DNA of 64,000 nt, taken from Actinobacteria bacterium OV450 (GTDB lineage: Bacteria; Actinomycetota; Actinomycetes; Streptomycetales; Streptomycetaceae). The stretch spans positions 60,220 through 124,219 of the forward strand of contig LJCW01000325.1 of the NCBI GenBank assembly GCA_001298555.1, written 5' to 3'. Each line of letters starts with the position of its first letter. Positions within the stretch are counted from its first letter, which is position 1. The translations under genes were made by a program, and so were the position numbers. This document shows, in pieces, positions 35,765 through 44,545 of the stretch. The notes beneath the pieces are model-generated. The model was not told where the DNA came from. It did not search any database and saw only the letters and a program-made list of their open reading frames with translations.

Positions 35765-36493
35765 CTAGGCGGGCTGCGTGGCCGCCGAGATCCGCTCGGC
35801 GCGCAGCGCCTCGTACCACCGGTCGTCGATGGGCGGCAGCGCGTTCACGTCGAGGGCCAGCTTCAGCAGCAGGTCCGCGATCTGCGGGTTGCGGGCCATC
35901 ACGGGGCCGTGCATGTACGTGCCGAAGACCGTGTCGTTGTACGCGCCCTCGGTGCCGTCGCCCGTGCCGTTGCCGCGTCCCAGACGGGTGCGGGCGAACG
36001 GCCGCGCGGTCGGGCCCAGGTGCGTGACGCCCTGGTGGTTCTCGAAGCCCGTCAGCTGCGGCAGGTTCAGGCGCGGGTCGATGTCCGCCAGGACGTCGCC
36101 CACGCACCGCTCGCCTTCGCCGCGCACGGTCACCACGTCCAGCAGGCCGAGGCCCTCCTGGCGTTCGCCCATGTCGTTGACGAACTCGTTGCCGAGGATC
36201 TGGTAGCCGGCGCAGACGGAGAAGACGATCGCCCCGTTCGAGACGGCCCGCTCCAGACCGCCGTCGCGCAGCAGACGCTCCGCGGCGAGCCGCTGCGGCC
36301 GGTCCTCACCGCCGCCGATCAGGTAGATGTCGCCCGAGGTGGGGATGGGCTGGTCGCTGCGCACGTCCACGCGCTGCACGTCCAGGCCGCGCTGGCGCGC
36401 CCGGCGCTCCACCACGAGGGCGTTGCCCTGGTCTCCGTACGTGCTCAGCAGGTCGGGGTAGACCCACACCAGACGCAGGCTGTTGTCGCTCAT
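35765..36493 (-). CDS. gatD: Lipid II isoglutaminyl synthase, glutaminase subunit
   Basis: 242 residues. It is a class I amidotransferase fold with nucleophile Cys94 in VFSVCAGYQ and partner His194 in GTYMHGPVM. The Cys sits at the position known as catalytic in S. aureus GatD. GatD supplies ammonia to MurT, which amidates the alpha-carboxyl of D-Glu in lipid II. It starts 21 bp after murT, forming a two-gene operon. The amidated peptidoglycan is expected in this lineage. Confidence 0.93.
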   Translation of the reverse strand: MSDNSLRLVWVYPDLLSTYGDQGNALVVERRARQRGLDVQRVDVRSDQPIPTSGDIYLIGGGEDRPQRLAAERLLRDGGLERAVSNGAIVFSVCAGYQILGNEFVNDMGERQEGLGLLDVVTVRGEGERCVGDVLADIDPRLNLPQLTGFENHQGVTHLGPTARPFARTRLGRGNGTGDGTEGAYNDTVFGTYMHGPVMARNPQIADLLLKLALDVNALPPIDDRWYEALRAERISAATQPA

Positions 36494-36514
36494 GCTCTTG
36501 TCCTCTATGGGTGA

Positions 36515-37753
36515 CTAGTTGCCGACGCGGCGGCGCACGTCCTGGAAGGCGGTGTAGTTGGCGATCAGCTCGATCTGCCCCGGCGGCGCCAGCTGCACGG
36601 CCTCGTCGAGGGTCTCGCAGACCCGGAAGTCCAGGCCGGCGACCTCCAGGCGGACGGCCAGGTCCAGCTTGCGGTCGCCGATCACGAAGATCGGGTGGCC
36701 GGCCAGCCGCGGGTAGTCCACGTCCCACAGCCAGGACGTGTCGGTGCCGTCCGCTCCGCGGGCGTTCACCGAGAGGATCACCGGCGCCGGCGGACCGTCG
36801 ATCAGCGAAAACGTTTCGAGCCAGCCCGCGGGGTTCTTCGCGAGCAGCAGGCGCAGCTCACGGCCCTGGAAGCTGACCACGTCGTAGCGCCCGGCGACGG
36901 CCTGGACCTGGTACATCCGCTCCAGCGCGACCTGCGGCGGGACGCCGAACACGGCGGCCACGGCGGCCGAGGTGGCGGCGTTCGCCTTGTTGGCGCGGCC
37001 GGGCAGCTGGAGGTGGATCGGCCAGGCGCTGCCGTGCGGGTCCAGCACGTGGTCCCCGGACAGCACCCAGCTCGGGGTGGGGCGCCGGAAACCGCACTCG
37101 CCGCAGAACCAGTCGTCGCCGGGGCGCTGCATGACGCCACCGCAGGAGGGGCACGACCAGGCGTCGTCCTTCCACTCCTGTCCGGCGGCGACCCACACCA
37201 CGTTCTGCGAGGACGAGGCCGACCACACGATCAGCGGGTCGTCGCAGTTCGCGACGATGACGGCCTTGGAGCCCTGGAGGCCCTCGCGCCACTTCTCCGC
37301 GAGCATGCGGGTCTCGGCCGCGCGGTCCAGCTGGTCGCGGGAGAGGTTCAGCAGGGCGATCACCTTGGGGGTGACGTCCCGGGCCACCCCGGCCAGGTAC
37401 TTCTCGTCCACCTCGATGACGCCGTACTTGGCGTCCGAGCCGCCCGCGAGGGCGGAGGTGATGCCGGCCGGCATGTTGGCGCCGAGGGCGTTGGAGACGA
37501 CCGGGCCGCTGGCCCGCAGGGCCTCCGCGATCAGCCGGGTCGTCGTGGTCTTGCCGTTCGTCGCGGAGACGAGGACGACGTCGAGATGCTGCGCGAGCGC
37601 TCCGAGGAGATCGGGGTCGAGTTTGAGTGCGACCTTGCCACCGATCACCGATCCGCTTCCGCGTCCCGCGGCCCGCGACACCGCCGCCGCGGCCTTGCCC
37701 GCCGTCACGGCCAGCTTGGCCCGCGGCGAAAGCGGCTCTGTGTTGCCTGCCAT
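36515..37753 (-). CDS. murT: Lipid II isoglutaminyl synthase, MurT subunit
   Basis: 412 residues from the ATG at 37751-37753. The Mur-ligase central domain has P-loop SATNGKTTTTRLIAEAL. A zinc ribbon is inserted (CPSCGG then CGECG), as in known MurT proteins. The C-terminal DUF1727 domain follows. MurT activates the D-Glu carboxyl with ATP, and GatD delivers ammonia. It is essential for correct peptidoglycan cross-linking in many Gram-positives. It is the first gene of the murT-gatD operon. Confidence 0.94.
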   Translation of the reverse strand: MAGNTEPLSPRAKLAVTAGKAAAAVSRAAGRGSGSVIGGKVALKLDPDLLGALAQHLDVVLVSATNGKTTTTRLIAEALRASGPVVSNALGANMPAGITSALAGGSDAKYGVIEVDEKYLAGVARDVTPKVIALLNLSRDQLDRAAETRMLAEKWREGLQGSKAVIVANCDDPLIVWSASSSQNVVWVAAGQEWKDDAWSCPSCGGVMQRPGDDWFCGECGFRRPTPSWVLSGDHVLDPHGSAWPIHLQLPGRANKANAATSAAVAAVFGVPPQVALERMYQVQAVAGRYDVVSFQGRELRLLLAKNPAGWLETFSLIDGPPAPVILSVNARGADGTDTSWLWDVDYPRLAGHPIFVIGDRKLDLAVRLEVAGLDFRVCETLDEAVQLAPPGQIELIANYTAFQDVRRRVGN

Positions 37754-37876
37754 CGTCCCTTGTCCTCCTAGCGTCGGTCGGCCCCAGCCTATCCAGTACC
37801 GGCCGGAGCCTTGACCGCGGCGCCCCAGGGGCGCCGCGGATCTCCTCATATATTCGCCCGTCGTACGCTTACGGCC

Positions 37877-38440
37877 ATGCGACAGCGCCCCATTCCCGGT
37901 ACCACCGGCCTCGTCCGCACCATGAGCCTCCTGGGCGATCCGGTGCTCCACTCGGCCTGCGCGGAGGTCACCGAATTCGGGCCGGCCCTCGACCGGCTCA
38001 TCGAGGACATGTTCGCGACGATGTACGCCGCCGAGGGCGTCGGCCTCGCCGCGAACCAGATCGGCGTCGGGCAGCGGGTGTTCGTGTACGACTGCCCCGA
38101 CGACGAGGACGTGCGCCACGTCGGGCACATCGTGAACCCGCGCCTGGTGGCGGCCGACGGGGACGAGTTCCGCGGCCCCGAGGGCTGCCTGTCGCTGCCC
38201 GGCCTGGAGGCCGGCACGGTCCGCTTCGACCGTGCGGTCGTCGAGGGGGTGACCTCCGCGGGCGCGCCCGTGCGGATCGAGGGCACCGGGTTCTTCGCCC
38301 GCTGCCTCCAGCACGAGTGCGACCACCTCGACGGCACGGTCTACGCGGACCGGGTCACCGGGATGCGCGCCCGGCGGCTGCGGCGGGCGATCCGCAGGAC
38401 GCCGTGGGGTGCGCGGGCCGGCGCGGCCGCACGGGGCTGA
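37877..38440 (+). CDS. def: Peptide deformylase
   Basis: 187 residues from the ATG at 37877. The three metal motifs are GVGLAANQIG, EGCLSLPG (Cys ligand) and QHECDHLDG (HExxH). It removes the formyl group from new proteins. TACGCT ends seven bases before the ATG and there is no Shine-Dalgarno, so the transcript may be leaderless. A later in-frame ATG at 37922 is possible but would remove a conserved stretch. It is divergent from murT and convergent with the TetR gene. Confidence 0.93.
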   Translation: MRQRPIPGTTGLVRTMSLLGDPVLHSACAEVTEFGPALDRLIEDMFATMYAAEGVGLAANQIGVGQRVFVYDCPDDEDVRHVGHIVNPRLVAADGDEFRGPEGCLSLPGLEAGTVRFDRAVVEGVTSAGAPVRIEGTGFFARCLQHECDHLDGTVYADRVTGMRARRLRRAIRRTPWGARAGAAARG

Positions 38441-38491
38441 GCGCGGTCCCGCCCCTCCGGGCGGCCGGCGGACCCCGCGGCGGTCACGGCT

Positions 38492-39136
38492 CTAGAAGCC
38501 CGGGCCGTCCTCGCGGTTGCCCGCCGTGGCCAGGCGGCCCCACAGCAGATCGGTGAGTCCCGCCACCAACTCCGCGCGCTCGCACGGGCGCTCGCCGAGC
38601 CACCAGTCTCCGGCTGCGTGCATCATGCCGACGATGCCGTGGCCCCAGATCCGGGCCAGCCGTTCCCCGCCGGGGCCGAGGTCCACGCGTTCGCCGATCA
38701 CCTGGGCGAGCTCCTCGCCGAGCCTGCGCAGCAGCGGGGCCGAGTGCAGGCCCACGTCGAAGCCGCGCTCGGCGGCGTGCGAATCCTCGGCCGGGTGCAT
38801 CAGGAAGCGGTACACCTGCGGGCGGGCCTCGATGGCCGCGAGATACGTGTCGAGGGTGGACTCCACGCGGCTGCGGCGCTCGGCCGGGGCGTCGAGCGCG
38901 GCCCGCAGGGAGTCGAGCAGGGCGTCGGTGTGCCGGACGGCGAGGGCCTGGTAGAGCCCGGCCTTGTCGCCGAAGTGCCGGTAGAGGATGGGCTTCGTGA
39001 TGCCGGCCTCGGCGGCGATGGCGTTCATGGACGCCTTGGGGCCGTCCCGGAGGACGACCCGGTCGGCCGCTTCGAGCAGCTCCCGCCTGCGGCGCTCGGC
39101 CGCTCCCGGTTCCCCGGTCTGCTGAGTGGTGTCCAT
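38492..39136 (-). CDS. TetR family transcriptional regulator
   Basis: 214 residues. The N-terminal HTH covers residues about 16-62 (RRELLEAADRVVL, AIAAEAGITKPILYRHFGDKAGLYQA). The C-terminal ligand domain is helical. It is divergent from the acyl-CoA dehydrogenase, and the 191-bp gap between them holds two TTAC/GTAA palindromes. The classical reading is a repressor of that dehydrogenase, released by an acyl-CoA (inference). A similar site precedes the hydrolase at 4689. Confidence 0.9.
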   Translation of the reverse strand: MDTTQQTGEPGAAERRRRELLEAADRVVLRDGPKASMNAIAAEAGITKPILYRHFGDKAGLYQALAVRHTDALLDSLRAALDAPAERRSRVESTLDTYLAAIEARPQVYRFLMHPAEDSHAAERGFDVGLHSAPLLRRLGEELAQVIGERVDLGPGGERLARIWGHGIVGMMHAAGDWWLGERPCERAELVAGLTDLLWGRLATAGNREDGPGF

Positions 39137-39248
39137 GACGTGTTCTCTCCCCGCCCTTGCGATGGTGCGTGACGCCCACGCAACGTAACACCCCGCACAC
39201 CCTCGCGAACGAATCGGCTGCGCGGGGAACGACTCTGCTTGACAGTGC

Positions 39249-39298
39249 TTACTCGCCGGTAACAGACTGTGGCCACCGTAAGGGTTACCGCTAGTAAC
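39249..39298. promoter_or_regulatory. Two TTAC-N5/6-GTAA operators between TetR and acyl-CoA dehydrogenase genes
   Basis: Site one is TTAC-TCGCCG-GTAA (39249-39262). Site two is GTTAC-CGCTA-GTAAC (39284-39298), with perfect 5-bp arms. Their centres lie about 36 bp apart, 30-80 bp before the dehydrogenase start. Both are typical of TetR repressors of fatty-acid genes. Confidence 0.65.
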
Positions 39299-39327
39299 GC
39301 ACTGGTGGATGCACAGGTGGAGGGGAC

Positions 39328-40557
39328 ATGGCGGAGTTCACCATGGAGCTCAATGACGACCAGAAGCAGGTGCGGGACTGGATCCACGGCTTCGCGGCCG
39401 ACGTGATCCGGCCCGCCGCCGCCGAATGGGACGAGCGCGAAGAGACTCCGTGGCCCGTCATCCAGGAGGCCGCGAAGGTCGGCATCTACTCGCTCGACTT
39501 CTACGCCCAGCAGTTCTTCGACCCTACCGGCCTCGGCATCCCGATGGCCATGGAGGAGCTGTTCTGGGGTGACGCGGGGATCGCCCTGTCGATCGTCGGT
39601 ACCGGGCTCGCCGCCATCGGCGTCGTCGCCAACGGCACCGAGGAGCAGATCGGCACCTGGATCCCGCAGATGTACGGCACCCCCGACGACGTGAAGGTCG
39701 CCGCCTTCTGCTCCTCCGAGCCGGACGCCGGCTCGGACGTCGGCTCGATGCGCACGCGGGCGGTCTACGACCAGGCCAAGGACGAGTGGGTGCTGAACGG
39801 CACCAAGACCTGGGCGACCAACGGCGGCATCGCCAACGTCCACATCGTCGTCGCCGTGGTCGACCCGGAGCTCGGCACCAAGGGCCACGCCTCCTTCATC
39901 GTGCCGCCCAACACCCCGGGCCTGTCGCAGGGCCAGAAGTTCAAGAAGCACGGCATCCGGGCCTCGCACACCGCCGAGGTGGTCCTGGAGGACGTACGCG
40001 TCCCCGGGTCCTGCCTGCTCGGCGGCAAGGACAAGCTGGACGAGCGGCTCGCGCGGGCCCGCGAGCGGGCCCGGGCGGGCGGCGGCGAGCGGGTGAAGAA
40101 CGCGGCCATGGCCACCTTCGAGGCCTCCCGTCCCGCGGTCGGCGCCATGGCCGTCGGCACCGCGCGCGCGGCGTACGAGGTCGCCCTCGACTACGCCAAG
40201 ACCCGTACGCAGTTCGGCCGCCCGATCATCGACAACCAGGGCGTGGCCTTCCAGCTCGCGGACATGCGGACCCAGATCGACGCTGCCCGCCTGCTGGTGT
40301 GGCGGGCCTCCTGGATGGCGGTCGCGGGCAAGCCCTTCACCTCGGCGGAGGGCTCCATGTCGAAGCTGTTCGCGAGCGAGGTCGCCAAGAAGGTCACCGC
40401 GCAGGCGGTCCAGATCCTCGGCGGCAACGGCTTCACCCGCGAGTACCCGGTGGAGCGCATGCACCGCGACAGCGCGATCTACACCATCTTCGAGGGCACC
40501 AGCGAGATCCAGCGCCTGGTGATCGCCCGCACGCTCTCGGAGATGCCGATCCGCTAG
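39328..40557 (+). CDS. Acyl-CoA dehydrogenase
   Basis: 409 residues. FAD/substrate segments are CSSEPDAGSDVGSMRTRA and TKTWATNGG, with the C-terminal helical domain VQILGGNGFTREYPVERMHRD. The catalytic Glu is in IFEGTSEIQR. It oxidises acyl-CoA to enoyl-CoA in fatty-acid or branched-chain degradation; chain length cannot be told. A GGAGGGG ribosome site precedes the ATG. It is single, under a divergent TetR gene, and ends at a strong bidirectional hairpin. Confidence 0.94.
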   Translation: MAEFTMELNDDQKQVRDWIHGFAADVIRPAAAEWDEREETPWPVIQEAAKVGIYSLDFYAQQFFDPTGLGIPMAMEELFWGDAGIALSIVGTGLAAIGVVANGTEEQIGTWIPQMYGTPDDVKVAAFCSSEPDAGSDVGSMRTRAVYDQAKDEWVLNGTKTWATNGGIANVHIVVAVVDPELGTKGHASFIVPPNTPGLSQGQKFKKHGIRASHTAEVVLEDVRVPGSCLLGGKDKLDERLARARERARAGGGERVKNAAMATFEASRPAVGAMAVGTARAAYEVALDYAKTRTQFGRPIIDNQGVAFQLADMRTQIDAARLLVWRASWMAVAGKPFTSAEGSMSKLFASEVAKKVTAQAVQILGGNGFTREYPVERMHRDSAIYTIFEGTSEIQRLVIARTLSEMPIR

Positions 40558-40574
40558 CCCGGGACCGCTGCTGC

Positions 40575-40608
40575 GGTGCCCCCGGACGCCTCGGATGTCC
40601 GGGGCACC
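40575..40608. terminator. Bidirectional terminator
   Basis: GGTGCCCCCGGAC (40575-40587) pairs with GTCCGGGGCACC (40597-40608) with one bulged C. It sits between the acyl-CoA dehydrogenase stop and the convergent LppU-like gene stop. Confidence 0.88.
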
Positions 40609-40614
40609 GGCTCG

Positions 40615-41370
40615 TCACCGCAGCGGCGTGAGGCAGGTGAGCTGGTCGCCGCCCTCGCTGTACTGCGGTTCGGCGAGGAAGTCGCGCGGGGCGCAGTCGC
40701 CGCCGGGCGCGTCCGCGGGCCGGGTGGCCCGGTACTGGGCGAGTGGCGAGCCGCAGTCCGTGACCAGCAGTTTCTGGTCCTTCCAGTCGCCCTCGTTGCG
40801 CACGCACTGACCCGTGATCAGCGCCGGCGGCTTGTCCTCCCCGGACAGCGTCAGGCCCAGCAGCAGCAAGGTGGGCGGCGTGAAGGCGATGAGCACGGCC
40901 ACCGCGAGGAAGACCAGCGCCGGCGGCCGCCGCCACAGTGCCTTGCCCGGGTCCAGGGTGGGCAGGATGGCCCCCGCCGGGGGAGCGAGCCTGAGGAAGC
41001 GCGCCCGGGCGCCGAAGTTCAGCAGCAGGGTGACCGGCGTGATGAACACCGACAACGGGCCCCACCAGCCCTGCCACAGCGTGTCCGCGGACATCCTGCG
41101 GTAGGTCGCGAGCCCGCAGTCGCGGCACAACGGCCCCTCCTGGCGCAGGAACCGCATCAGGACGAGCATGCCCTGGTGCCCCCGTACGGTGGCCTGCGCG
41201 GCGGGTTCGGCCCCGCACAGGCGGCAGCCGGCCGGTGCGCCCGGCATCGGGCGGGGGCCGCCATAGGGGCCCCACTGCTGCGGCACCGGGTACGGGCCGT
41301 GGGGGGCGCCCTGCTGCGGGGCGTAAGGGTGGTACGGGCCGGCGCCGTGCTGCGGTGGCGGAGTGGCCAC
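40615..41370 (-). CDS. LppU-like membrane protein with N-terminal Cys pairs
   Basis: 251 residues from a GTG start. Residues 1-45 are Pro/Gln/Tyr-rich and disordered. CRLCGAEP then CRDCGLATYRR form a zinc-ribbon-like pair. Helices lie in LSVFITPVTLLLNFGA and LVFLAVAVLIAFTPPTLLLLG. The external C-terminal part (GQCVRNEGDWKDQKLLVTDCG to CLTPLR) resembles the LppU/SCO3897-like domain with two disulfide-competent pairs. Function unknown; it is a single-gene unit. Confidence 0.75.
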   Translation of the reverse strand: MATPPPQHGAGPYHPYAPQQGAPHGPYPVPQQWGPYGGPRPMPGAPAGCRLCGAEPAAQATVRGHQGMLVLMRFLRQEGPLCRDCGLATYRRMSADTLWQGWWGPLSVFITPVTLLLNFGARARFLRLAPPAGAILPTLDPGKALWRRPPALVFLAVAVLIAFTPPTLLLLGLTLSGEDKPPALITGQCVRNEGDWKDQKLLVTDCGSPLAQYRATRPADAPGGDCAPRDFLAEPQYSEGGDQLTCLTPLR

Positions 41371-41435
41371 GGGTTCTCCTCGGTCTCGCGGTGATCAACG
41401 GGTGCTCGGTGATCACGGCACCCTAGCCCGCGCCG

Positions 41436-41873
41436 TCACCCCCGCAGCAGCCGGGCGAGGGCCCGCGAGAACAGGAGCCGGCCGGCCGCCGCGACCAGCG
41501 GGTCGAAGCGGCGCCCCAGCCCGCGCACGTGCAGTTCCTCGCGCCACTCCACCACCGATCCGCCGGCCGGACCGGGGCGGACCCCGATCTCCGCCCAGCC
41601 CGTGACCGCGCGGCCGCGCTTCTCCAGCCGGACCAGCCCCGGGGAGGCGTCGGCCGGGGGCTGCCAGAGGGCGACTTCCATGGGGTCGTCGAACGTGATC
41701 CTCCCCACGCCCGTGCGCGCCGTGAAGCGTGTTCCGACGCGTGTGGGCGGCTCCGTCCCGATGATCGTCCGCGTGAGCGGGACCTGTGCGCCGTGGCGCT
41801 CCCAGTCGGTGACCCGCCGCCAGGCCTCGGCGGGCGGGAGGGAGGTTCGGTGAATGATCCGGATACCGGGCAT
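41436..41873 (-). CDS. SRPBCC (START-like) family protein
   Basis: 145 residues from the ATG at 41871-41873. An ATG at 41892-41894 with a weak AGGGTG site would add seven residues. The helix-grip fold is suggested by HRTSLPPAEAWRRVTDWERHG, VGTRFTARTGVGRITFDDPM, WQPPADASPGLVRLEKRGRA and the long last helix. Such proteins bind hydrophobic ligands in polyketide metabolism or stress. Ligand not known. It stands alone. Confidence 0.78.
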   Translation of the reverse strand: MPGIRIIHRTSLPPAEAWRRVTDWERHGAQVPLTRTIIGTEPPTRVGTRFTARTGVGRITFDDPMEVALWQPPADASPGLVRLEKRGRAVTGWAEIGVRPGPAGGSVVEWREELHVRGLGRRFDPLVAAAGRLLFSRALARLLRG

Positions 41874-42028
41874 GAGCGCATGGTAAGCGGGCATACACAC
41901 CCTGAACTGGACCCCGAATATGGGTTCCGTCCGGGGGCGGCGATCAGTAATACTCACCGCCACCGTGGATCGCGGATTCGACCGGGTGACCACCGGCCCT
42001 CCCGCCCCACTCTGCGAGGAGGTGCGCC

Positions 42029-42214
42029 ATGTGCTCCCACCAGCCCCCCTGCCCGTCCGCCGACGACGCCGATCACGACGCCGCCCGCACCGTGGCCTTC
42101 CGCCCCGAACAGGGCTGGAGTCTGCTCTGCAACGGCCTGGTGGTCTTCGATGACACCGGTGAGCTGCTCCCCGACGGCCGTGCGGTGGAACCCCGCCGCC
42201 CGGCCCTGGTCTGA
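42029..42214 (+). CDS. DUF5999 family small protein
   Basis: 61 residues behind GCGAGGAGGTGCGCC. The sequence MCSHQPPCPSADDADHDAAR, FRPEQGWSLLCNGLVVFDDTG and LLPDGR is the DUF5999 pattern seen across Streptomyces. It has cysteines near the N-terminus and around WSLLCNG. Function unknown. A second tiny gene follows 13 bp on with an equally good ribosome site. Confidence 0.85.
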   Translation: MCSHQPPCPSADDADHDAARTVAFRPEQGWSLLCNGLVVFDDTGELLPDGRAVEPRRPALV

Positions 42215-42227
42215 GCGAGGAGGCCGC

Positions 42228-42320
42228 ATGCGCCAGCAGCTGATCCGCAAGCCCGTCCCCAAGCCCGCACCCCGAGACCTGGACCTGCGCACACCGTCGG
42301 GCAGACCCCTCCCGTACTGA
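42228..42320 (+). CDS. 30-residue basic, proline-rich peptide
   Basis: ATG at 42228 behind GAGCGAGGAGGCCGC; product MRQQLIRKPVPKPAPRDLDL then RTPSGRPLPY. The ribosome site is near-consensus and the gene follows DUF5999 after 13 bp, so it is probably real and co-expressed. It has six Arg, three Lys and seven Pro with no membrane segment. Function unknown. Confidence 0.6.
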   Translation: MRQQLIRKPVPKPAPRDLDLRTPSGRPLPY

Positions 42321-42358
42321 CGGGAGCCCCGGCGTTACGCGGCCCCACCGGCCGGAGT

Positions 42359-44461
42359 TCAGCCGGTGGGCGCTGTGGTTCCGCCCAGGAACGCGGCCTC
42401 GTACGCATCGTCCCCGATCGCCGCGCGGGCCTGCCGCTCGCCCTGGTCCCGCAGGGCCGTCAGCGAGGGTGAGCCCATCTGCGGCCTGCCGAGGGTGCGC
42501 CACCAGGCGTGCCCGGTGCCCAGCAGCCGGGCCGCGAGTTCCCCGTCGCCCAGGGCCGCCACCGCCGCCGCGAGCAGGTCCAGACCCAGCGCGATGCCGA
42601 ACCGGTCGCCGAGCAGCCGCTTGCCGGAGAGCATCGCCCGCACGTGGCGCGCCGCCTCCCCGTGCTGGCCGAGCCCGAGCGCCGCGACGGCCAGCACGTA
42701 GTCCGCGTACGCCCGCAGCCAGCGCTCGCCCAGCTCGGCGCAGGCTTCCCGCAGTCCCCGTGCCTCCTCGGCGGCCTCCTCGAAGCGCCCCAGGTCGCAC
42801 AGGGCGTAGCCGGTGGCCAGCCGGCACAGGAGCCAGCCCGGCCCGCTGGTCCGGCCGCCGTGCCCGGCCCGCGCCCGGGGGCCCGCCAGCTCCAGCGCCC
42901 GTACGGGGTCCCCGGGCATCAGCACCGACACCGCGTGCAGGTACGCCGCGCGCAGCTCCGGCTCGGGATCCGCCAGCCGGGCCGCCGCGCGGGTGCATTC
43001 GCCGCCCAGCTCGCGGGCCGCCTCCATGTCCCCCTGGAGCAGTGCGGTCAGCCCGAGCGCCCACAGCGCCTGGGTGTACGCGGCGCCCGTGCCGGGAGCC
43101 GTGCGCAGGGCCCGCTCGAGAAAGCCTCGGCCTTCGTGCACGTGTCCGCACGAGAACCAGAAGAACCACAGGGCCCCGGCCATGTCGAGCGCGGCCACCG
43201 GATCGGCGCCGAGGAGGTGCTCCAGCGCCGTCCGCAGCTGGGCGTGCTCGGCGGTCATCCTGCGGTACCAGTCCACCTGTTCGGGGCTCAGCCACCCCCG
43301 GTCGGCGGCCTGGCTGAGCGCCGCGTACCAGTGGGCGTGCCGGTCGGCGACGGTCTGCACCTCGCCGAGCTCGGCCAGCCAGTCGTGGCCGTACTCGCGG
43401 ATGGTGTCCAGCATGCGGTAGCGGGCGCCCGCGCCCCGCTCCACGGAGCGCCGCACGACGGACTTCGCGACCAGGCCCGCGAGCACCCGCTCCACGCGGG
43501 AGGCCGGCAGCGGACCACCCGCGCACACCGCCCTGGCCGCAGCGACGTCGAAGTCCCCGGTGAAGACGGACAGCCGGGCCCACAGCAGCCGTTCCACCGG
43601 TTCGCACAGCTCGTGGCTCCAGCCGATCGCGGTCCGCATCGTCCGGTGCCGGTGCTGGAGGACGGGCCGGGTGTCGGACAGCACGGCGAAGCGGGCGCCG
43701 AGGCGCTGCGCCATCTGCTCCAGCGTCCACAACCGCAGTCGGGCCCCGGCGAGTTCCAGGGCCAGCGGGATCCCGTCGAGGCGGCGGCACACCTCGGCCG
43801 CGAGACCGGCCCGGCCGGGGTCGTCGAAGGCCGCGGCCGCCTGCGGGGACGCGGCGACCGCGCGGGCGCGGAACAGGGCGAGGGCATCGCTGTCGGGTCC
43901 GTCGCAGGGCAGCGGGCAGACCTCGACGACCCTTTCGCAGGGGCTGGCCAGCGGCTCCCGGGAGGTGATCAGGACCGTCAGTCCGGGCGCGGACTGCAGG
44001 AGTTCACCCACGAGGTGGCGGCATTCGGCCACGATGTGCTCACAGGTGTCGAGGACGAGCAGCAGTTCCTTGTCGGCCACCCACGCGCACAGCTCCTCGT
44101 CGAGGGGGCGGGCGGAGTGGTCGGTGAGTCCGACGGCGTGGGCGACCGTCGTCGTGAGCAGGCCGGGATCGCGCAGGGGCGAGAGCGCCACCCACCAGAC
44201 CCCGTCGGGCCGCGCCTGTTCGGGGTCGCCCACGGCCTGCCGTGCCAGGCGGGACTTGCCGACGCCGCCCACCCCGGTCAGGGTGGTCAGTCTGCGCGAG
44301 CGCAACAGACAGTGGAGTTCCGCGAGTTCTTTCTCGCGGCCGATGAAGCCACCGGGATCGGGCGGCAGGTTCCCCGGGGGGACGGCGGGTTCCGGCCCGG
44401 AATCGTCTTCGGATTCCGCGGAATCCGGGTGGTCTGTGTTGAACGCGTACTCACCGAACAC
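42359..44461 (-). CDS. NB-ARC/AAA ATPase regulator with TPR-like repeats, no HTH
   Basis: 700 residues from a GTG at 44459-44461 (no clear ribosome site, so the start is uncertain). Residues about 40-55 have FIGREKELAELH, then Walker A GVGGVGKSRLA and Walker B LLLVLDTCEH, SREPLAS and RLDGIPLALELAGARL (GxP). The rest is helical, TPR-like. This is the ATPase body of LuxR/SARP-type STAND regulators. No BTAD or LuxR HTH precedes or follows, and the C-terminus ends at a short Gly/Thr tail. It may act as a signal protein or have lost its DNA-binding part. Confidence 0.85.
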   Translation of the reverse strand: MFGEYAFNTDHPDSAESEDDSGPEPAVPPGNLPPDPGGFIGREKELAELHCLLRSRRLTTLTGVGGVGKSRLARQAVGDPEQARPDGVWWVALSPLRDPGLLTTTVAHAVGLTDHSARPLDEELCAWVADKELLLVLDTCEHIVAECRHLVGELLQSAPGLTVLITSREPLASPCERVVEVCPLPCDGPDSDALALFRARAVAASPQAAAAFDDPGRAGLAAEVCRRLDGIPLALELAGARLRLWTLEQMAQRLGARFAVLSDTRPVLQHRHRTMRTAIGWSHELCEPVERLLWARLSVFTGDFDVAAARAVCAGGPLPASRVERVLAGLVAKSVVRRSVERGAGARYRMLDTIREYGHDWLAELGEVQTVADRHAHWYAALSQAADRGWLSPEQVDWYRRMTAEHAQLRTALEHLLGADPVAALDMAGALWFFWFSCGHVHEGRGFLERALRTAPGTGAAYTQALWALGLTALLQGDMEAARELGGECTRAAARLADPEPELRAAYLHAVSVLMPGDPVRALELAGPRARAGHGGRTSGPGWLLCRLATGYALCDLGRFEEAAEEARGLREACAELGERWLRAYADYVLAVAALGLGQHGEAARHVRAMLSGKRLLGDRFGIALGLDLLAAAVAALGDGELAARLLGTGHAWWRTLGRPQMGSPSLTALRDQGERQARAAIGDDAYEAAFLGGTTAPTG

Positions 44462-44545
44462 GGATGTATTGTGCGCGATCTTCTCGTTCGGCCGTGCCGT
44501 TCCGTCCGGATTGCTGTCACGTTGCCGGGAGGCCCGCCGTACGCC

